A stretch of DNA of 9,763 bases from Hyphomicrobiales bacterium (GTDB taxonomy: Bacteria; Pseudomonadota; Alphaproteobacteria; Rhizobiales; SZUA-8), in assembly GCA_003232175.1 (NCBI GenBank), contig QILX01000322.1, forward strand, positions 1 through 9,763, given 5' to 3'. This document shows, piece after piece, positions 6,604-9,763 of this stretch (positions are counted from its first letter, which is position 1; each line of letters starts with the position of its first letter). The translations under genes and the position numbers were made by a program. Below the pieces are notes generated by a model. It did not search any database, had not been told where the DNA came from, and worked only from the letters and a program-made list of their open reading frames with translations.

Positions 6604-7254
6604 ATGCGAATTCACCCTGACGACCGCTATGCGCTGTTTATTGACGGCGCCAATCTTTATGCCACCAGCCGGGCGCTGGGATTTGATATCGACTATAAGC
6701 GATTGTTGAATTATTTTCGTGCGCAAGGCCGCTTCATTCGGGCGATTTATTATACCGCCCTTCTTGAAGATCAGGATTATTCCCCCATTCGGCCGCTTAT
6801 CGACTGGCTGGATTACAACGGTTTCACGGTCAAGACCAAACCGGCAAAAGAATTCACCGATGCCGCCGGCCGCCGCCGGGTGAAGGGCAATATGGACATT
6901 GAACTGGCCATTGACGCCCTTGAGATGTCCGATAATCTTGACCATATCGTGCTGTTTTCCGGTGATGGCGATTTTCGCCATCTGGTCGAAGTTCTGCAGG
7001 GGCGCGGCAAGCGCGTAACCGTGGTTTCGACGATCTCGGTGCAGCCTTCGATGATTGCCGACGAACTGCGGCGCCAGGCTGACGAATTCGTTGATCTGAC
7101 CAGCCTCAAGGCCGAAATCGCCCGCGACGGCGCACCGCGTAACGGACACCGTGACCGACCGGCCCCGGACAATGATCCCGGTGAGCCGGATGATGATGAT
7201 GACTATGATGACGATGACGACTATGAAGATGACGACGAGGATGAAGACGATTGA
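6604..7254 (+). CDS. NYN domain protein (LabA/DUF88-like), putative ribonuclease
   Basis: NYN domains are PIN-like nuclease folds that use a cluster of aspartates to bind metal, and several members act on RNA. The 216-residue product has the three expected acidic motifs: LFIDGANLY (11-19, Asp14), KGNMDIELAIDAL (94-106, Asp98) and LFSGDGDFRHLVEVL (117-131, Asp121 and Asp123). A Rossmann-like strand, RGKRVTVVS (134-142), follows. Residues 196-216 are made only of Asp, Glu and Tyr, a strongly acidic disordered tail. The ATG at 6604 has only a weak GAG upstream. The gene runs divergently from rpoZ and overlaps the next gene at TTGA. The physiological substrate is unknown; a role in RNA turnover is inference from the fold. 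The family assignment is firm. Confidence 0.88.
   Translation: MRIHPDDRYALFIDGANLYATSRALGFDIDYKRLLNYFRAQGRFIRAIYYTALLEDQDYSPIRPLIDWLDYNGFTVKTKPAKEFTDAAGRRRVKGNMDIELAIDALEMSDNLDHIVLFSGDGDFRHLVEVLQGRGKRVTVVSTISVQPSMIADELRRQADEFVDLTSLKAEIARDGAPRNGHRDRPAPDNDPGEPDDDDDYDDDDDYEDDDEDEDD
7189..7251 (+). repeat. GAY/GAR trinucleotide tract encoding an acidic tail
   Basis: Twenty-one consecutive codons are GAT, GAC, GAA, GAG or TAT, forming a low-complexity tract at the 3' end of the NYN gene. GAT/GAC alternation suggests it is maintained as coding sequence and is not a pure recent slippage product, although slippage could change its length between strains. Confidence 0.8.
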
Positions 7255-7913
7255 GCCGGGCCACCACGGGATTTGGCACCGCCGAGCCCGCCGCGGATTG
7301 TCCAGCCTGCCCGCGACTGGTCGCGTTTCGTCACGATGTCCGGTCCCTCCACCCCGGTTGGCATAATGCGCCTGTAGCCTCATTTGGCGATACAAGCGGC
7401 CAATTGCTAATCGTTGGATTGGCTCCTGGCATGAAAGGCGCCAATCGCACCGGGCGGCCCTTCACCGGCGATTATGCCGGCGATCTGCTTTATAAGACCC
7501 TGATTTCACACCGGTTTGCCAGCGGAGTTTATGACGCGCGGCCTGATGACGGGCTGGAGCTTGCCGATTGTCTGATTACAAATGCAGTACGGTGCCTGCC
7601 GCCGCAAAACAAACCTAACGGAGCGGAAATCAAGGCCTGCCGCCCGTTTTTGCTGGCGACCATGGCGGGCATGCCAAATCTTCGGGCCGTCCTTGCCCTG
7701 GGTCGCATTGCCCATGAGACGTTTCTCAGTACCGTTGGCGCCAGGCGCAGCGCCCACCCATTTGGACACAATTGCGCCCATGAACTGGACGGGCTGACAC
7801 TATTCGACAGCTACCACTGCTCGCGCTACAACACCAATACCGGGCGGCTGACCGAGATGATGTTCAACGATGTGTTCGACGCCATCGACCGGTTTCTGGG
7901 GCGTCAGGACTGA
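7251..7913 (+). CDS. uracil-DNA glycosylase, family 5 (UDGb)-like
   Basis: The enzyme removes uracil, and in this family often other deaminated bases, from DNA to start base excision repair. The 220-residue product has GLAPGMKGANRTGRPFTGD (56-74), the family-5 motif A, which lacks the Asp/Asn found in other UDG families. It also has SYHCSRYNTNTGRLT (187-201), the motif B region with His189. Four cysteines, C17, C20 (CPAC), C115 and C130, are placed as in the iron-sulfur cluster of families 4 and 5. The start is a TTG at 7251-7253 that overlaps the upstream TGA; no ATG lies before the conserved CPAC, so a non-ATG start or coupling with the NYN gene is required. Its 3' end overlaps the convergent PEP mutase-like gene by 10 bases. 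Confidence 0.9.
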   Translation: MSRATTGFGTAEPAADCPACPRLVAFRHDVRSLHPGWHNAPVASFGDTSGQLLIVGLAPGMKGANRTGRPFTGDYAGDLLYKTLISHRFASGVYDARPDDGLELADCLITNAVRCLPPQNKPNGAEIKACRPFLLATMAGMPNLRAVLALGRIAHETFLSTVGARRSAHPFGHNCAHELDGLTLFDSYHCSRYNTNTGRLTEMMFNDVFDAIDRFLGRQD

Positions 7914-8752
7914 GATTTTGGTTTTTCTGCCGACATGAAGGCATTAGCCTTGGCATCGGGCAGAGCGTCCGTCGCGTAGGTGAAAGTCCCTTGATCCTGA
8001 ACTTCGCGTGCAGCCCTGATCATGGCGCCAAGCGCGGCGCGAGCGAACGAGCCGCCGACGCTGATGCGTTTCACCCCGGCATCGCGAAGTTCCGCTACCG
8101 AAAGCGGCGCGCCCTTCAATCCCATGACAACATTGAGAGGTTTATCGACAGCGGTCACAACCGCAGTTATGTCCGCAAGGCTGGAGAGGCCCGGCGCATA
8201 AAGCACATCGGCGCCGGCGGCGGAAAACGCCTGCAGACGGCGGATGGTGTCATCGAGGTCGGGCCGGCCCCACAGATAGTTTTCGCACCGCGCGGTAAGA
8301 AGGAACGGCAGCGGTCCCGCTGCCTCCGCCGCCGCCATGATGCGTTCGACAGCGTGTTGAAACTCATATATCGGGTTGTCCTGGTCTCCGGTGGCATCCT
8401 CGATCGAGCCGCCCACGAGCCCGGTCTGCGCCGCAAGCTCGATAGTGCGGGCGCAAATCTCCGGCTCTTGGCCAAATCCTCCCTCAAGATCGGCGGAAAC
8501 CGGCAGCCCGGTTGCCTCGACGATGGCGCGGGCGTTGGCGAGGGTTTCTTCGCGCGACAGGGCGGCGCTGGAATCCCGCCGCCCGACAGAAAACGCGAAC
8601 CCCGCGCTGGTGGTGGCCAGGGCCTCAAAACCAAGGGCGGTCAGTATTCTGGCGCTCCCGGCGTCCCAGGGATTTGGCATGACAAAGGTTTCAGATCCTT
8701 GGTGAAGCTTCTGAAACCGTTGGTATTTGTCCGTCTGTTCGGTAGCGCTCAT
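7904..8752 (-). CDS. isocitrate lyase/PEP mutase superfamily protein
   Basis: The superfamily makes or breaks C-C or C-P bonds next to a carboxylate in a Mg-dependent TIM barrel. The 282-residue product shows NPWDAGSA (27-34), TTSAGFAFSVGRRD (47-60), the metal-site SADLEGGFG (86-94), GSIEDATG (115-122) and TARCENYLWG (153-162). The KKCGH loop of true isocitrate lyase is absent, so that activity is unlikely. It resembles the broad PEP mutase/methylisocitrate-lyase-like group, and the substrate cannot be assigned. I choose ATG 8752 because GGGGA lies five bases upstream; an in-frame TTG at 8764 overlaps that site. It follows smpB after 40 bases on the same strand and converges on the glycosylase gene. 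It looks like an accessory metabolic gene inserted in a conserved block. Confidence 0.85.
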   Translation of the reverse strand: MSATEQTDKYQRFQKLHQGSETFVMPNPWDAGSARILTALGFEALATTSAGFAFSVGRRDSSAALSREETLANARAIVEATGLPVSADLEGGFGQEPEICARTIELAAQTGLVGGSIEDATGDQDNPIYEFQHAVERIMAAAEAAGPLPFLLTARCENYLWGRPDLDDTIRRLQAFSAAGADVLYAPGLSSLADITAVVTAVDKPLNVVMGLKGAPLSVAELRDAGVKRISVGGSFARAALGAMIRAAREVQDQGTFTYATDALPDAKANAFMSAEKPKSQS

Positions 8753-8792
8753 GCTGATCCCCAATGCCGAATGTCAAAGCTAACAGACCACC

Positions 8793-9281
8793 CTACCCCC
8801 GGTCGCGCAAGAGCCGCGCCTTGTCGCGGGACCAGTCGCGGTCGCGCTGGGCGGCGCGCTTGTCATGCAGTTTTTTGCCCCGCGCCAGGCCCAGCTGCAG
8901 CTTGGCCCGGCCGCGTTCGTTGAAATAGAGCTTGAGCGGCACGATCGTCAGTCCCTCCCTTTGAATTGCCCCAGCGAATCGGTCGATTTCACGGCGGTGC
9001 ATCAGCAGTTTGCGGGGCCGTCGCGGCGGGTGATTCAGGCGATTGGCGGCGAAATATTCCGGGATATGGGCGTTGATCAGAAAAAGCTCGCCGGATTTTT
9101 CCACCGTGGCATAGGCTTCCCCCAAAGAGGCCCGGCCAGCGCGCAAGGCCTTGACTTCCGAACCGGTCAGCTGAATGCCGGCTTCGAAGGTATCAAGAAT
9201 TTCAAAATGAAACCGCGCCTTGCGGTTGTCGGCGACGACACGTCCGGTGAATTCAGGCTTGCCGCCTCGTTTAGCCGCCAT
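8793..9281 (-). CDS. smpB: SsrA-binding protein SmpB
   Basis: SmpB binds tmRNA and delivers it to stalled ribosomes in trans-translation, which tags incomplete proteins for degradation. The 162-residue product has NRKARFHFEILDTFEAGI (19-36), GSEVKALRAGRASLGEAY (40-57), the NAHIPEY strand (70-76) and the near-invariant ARGKKLHDKR (133-142). A basic tail follows and would enter the decoding centre. The length matches the family. The ATG at 9281 lies five bases after the dapA stop, so the genes are probably cotranscribed; the dapA-smpB order is common in Alphaproteobacteria. No strong Shine-Dalgarno sequence is visible, which fits coupling. The tmRNA gene itself is not in the window. Confidence 0.96.
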   Translation of the reverse strand: MAAKRGGKPEFTGRVVADNRKARFHFEILDTFEAGIQLTGSEVKALRAGRASLGEAYATVEKSGELFLINAHIPEYFAANRLNHPPRRPRKLLMHRREIDRFAGAIQREGLTIVPLKLYFNERGRAKLQLGLARGKKLHDKRAAQRDRDWSRDKARLLRDRG

Positions 9282-9286
9282 CTTTA

Positions 9287-9763
9287 TTACCCGTTCAAAA
9301 TCCCGGCATGGACCATGGCGTCGCGAACGACAGTCTTGGTGGCCTCATTAATCGGCACCATGGGCAGCCGCGCGTGAGGATTGCAATGGCCCAGAAGTGA
9401 GCAGGCATATTTGACCGGCCCAGGATTGGTTTCGACAAAGAGTGCCTGATGCAGCGGCATCAGCCGATCCTGCAAACGGCGCGCCGCGGTAAAGTCACCG
9501 GACCGGGTCGCCGCTTGAAGTTCAGCACACAGGGCGGGCGCGACATTGGCGGTAACCGATATGCAGCCAACACCGCCATGGGCGTTATAACCGAGCGCCA
9601 GGGCGTCTTCACCAGTGAGATGAACAAATTCAGGATCGCATGCCAGGCGCTGCAGGGTTGCGCGCTCGATTTTTCCGGTGGAATCCTTGGTGCCGGCAAT
9701 ATTTGGCAATTTGGATAGACGCGCCATGGTTTCCACCGACATCTCCGAAGCGGTCCGGCTGGG
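9287..9763 (-). CDS. dapA: 4-hydroxy-tetrahydrodipicolinate synthase, C-terminal part (runs off right edge)
   Basis: DapA condenses pyruvate with aspartate semialdehyde in the diaminopimelate/lysine pathway, feeding peptidoglycan and lysine synthesis. The last 158 residues are present, and the reading frame stays open to the window edge, so the methionine at 9742 is internal. The fragment begins with PSRT, matching the substrate-binding arginine of PGRT in other DapA proteins. Twenty-three residues later comes the Schiff-base lysine in AGTKDSTG, the same spacing as R138 and K161 in E. coli. LTGEDALAL, GCISVTANVAP, RLMPLHQALFVETNP and the C-terminal LPMVPI are further DapA features. Related aldolases of the same family share the lysine, but this set of motifs and the smpB neighbour favour DapA. 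The stop TAA lies five bases before smpB. Confidence 0.93.
   Translation of the reverse strand, partial: PSRTASEMSVETMARLSKLPNIAGTKDSTGKIERATLQRLACDPEFVHLTGEDALALGYNAHGGVGCISVTANVAPALCAELQAATRSGDFTAARRLQDRLMPLHQALFVETNPGPVKYACSLLGHCNPHARLPMVPINEATKTVVRDAMVHAGILNG

Noticed and set aside
6547..7395. Open frame of 282 codons on the minus strand with a run of Val and Ile, resembling a membrane protein
   Set aside because: It lies opposite the NYN gene and the start of the glycosylase gene. The Val/Ile run is simply the antisense of the GAT/GAC acidic tract. No family motif is present, and the plus-strand genes are well supported.

Overview
The window looks like ordinary chromosomal housekeeping DNA from an alphaproteobacterium. 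It is moderately GC-rich. It carries the order dapA-smpB ... rpoZ-rsh-pyrE ... acpS-lepB-rnc-era, and the protein details fit that class: a single bifunctional Rsh with an RFKD motif, an omega subunit with a long acidic extension, and a short PyrE. I see no mobile elements, RNA genes, CRISPR arrays or phage genes. The species cannot be named from sequence alone.

Right end (9763 down to 7904, minus strand): the 3' part of dapA (lysine/peptidoglycan precursor synthesis), smpB (trans-translation) and a PEP mutase/isocitrate lyase superfamily enzyme of unknown substrate. The last gene converges on, and overlaps by 10 bases, a plus-strand pair at 6604-7913. That pair is a NYN-domain (LabA/DUF88-like) putative ribonuclease with a very acidic tail, followed by a family-5-like uracil-DNA glycosylase. 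The two genes share a TTGA junction.

Middle: a 259-base divergent intergenic region (6345-6603) separates the NYN gene from rpoZ. It contains candidate promoters for both directions, a duplicated CAATTGT element and a hairpin near the predicted start of the NYN transcript. From rpoZ leftward the genes run on the minus strand: rpoZ, rsh ((p)ppGpp synthetase/hydrolase), pyrE, a DUF2062 membrane protein and acpS. A 179-base gap follows, then the tightly coupled lepB-rnc-era set, with ATGA and ATGGGTGA overlaps. era runs off the left edge.

Functionally, the long minus-strand run joins RNA polymerase assembly and the stringent response, pyrimidine synthesis, activation of acyl carrier protein, protein secretion, and RNA processing/ribosome assembly. 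Nothing here is clearly a new system. The points most worth a second look are the NYN-UDG pair with its regulatory region, the cysteine-less zinc-finger-type region of Rsh, and the absence of pdxJ next to acpS.
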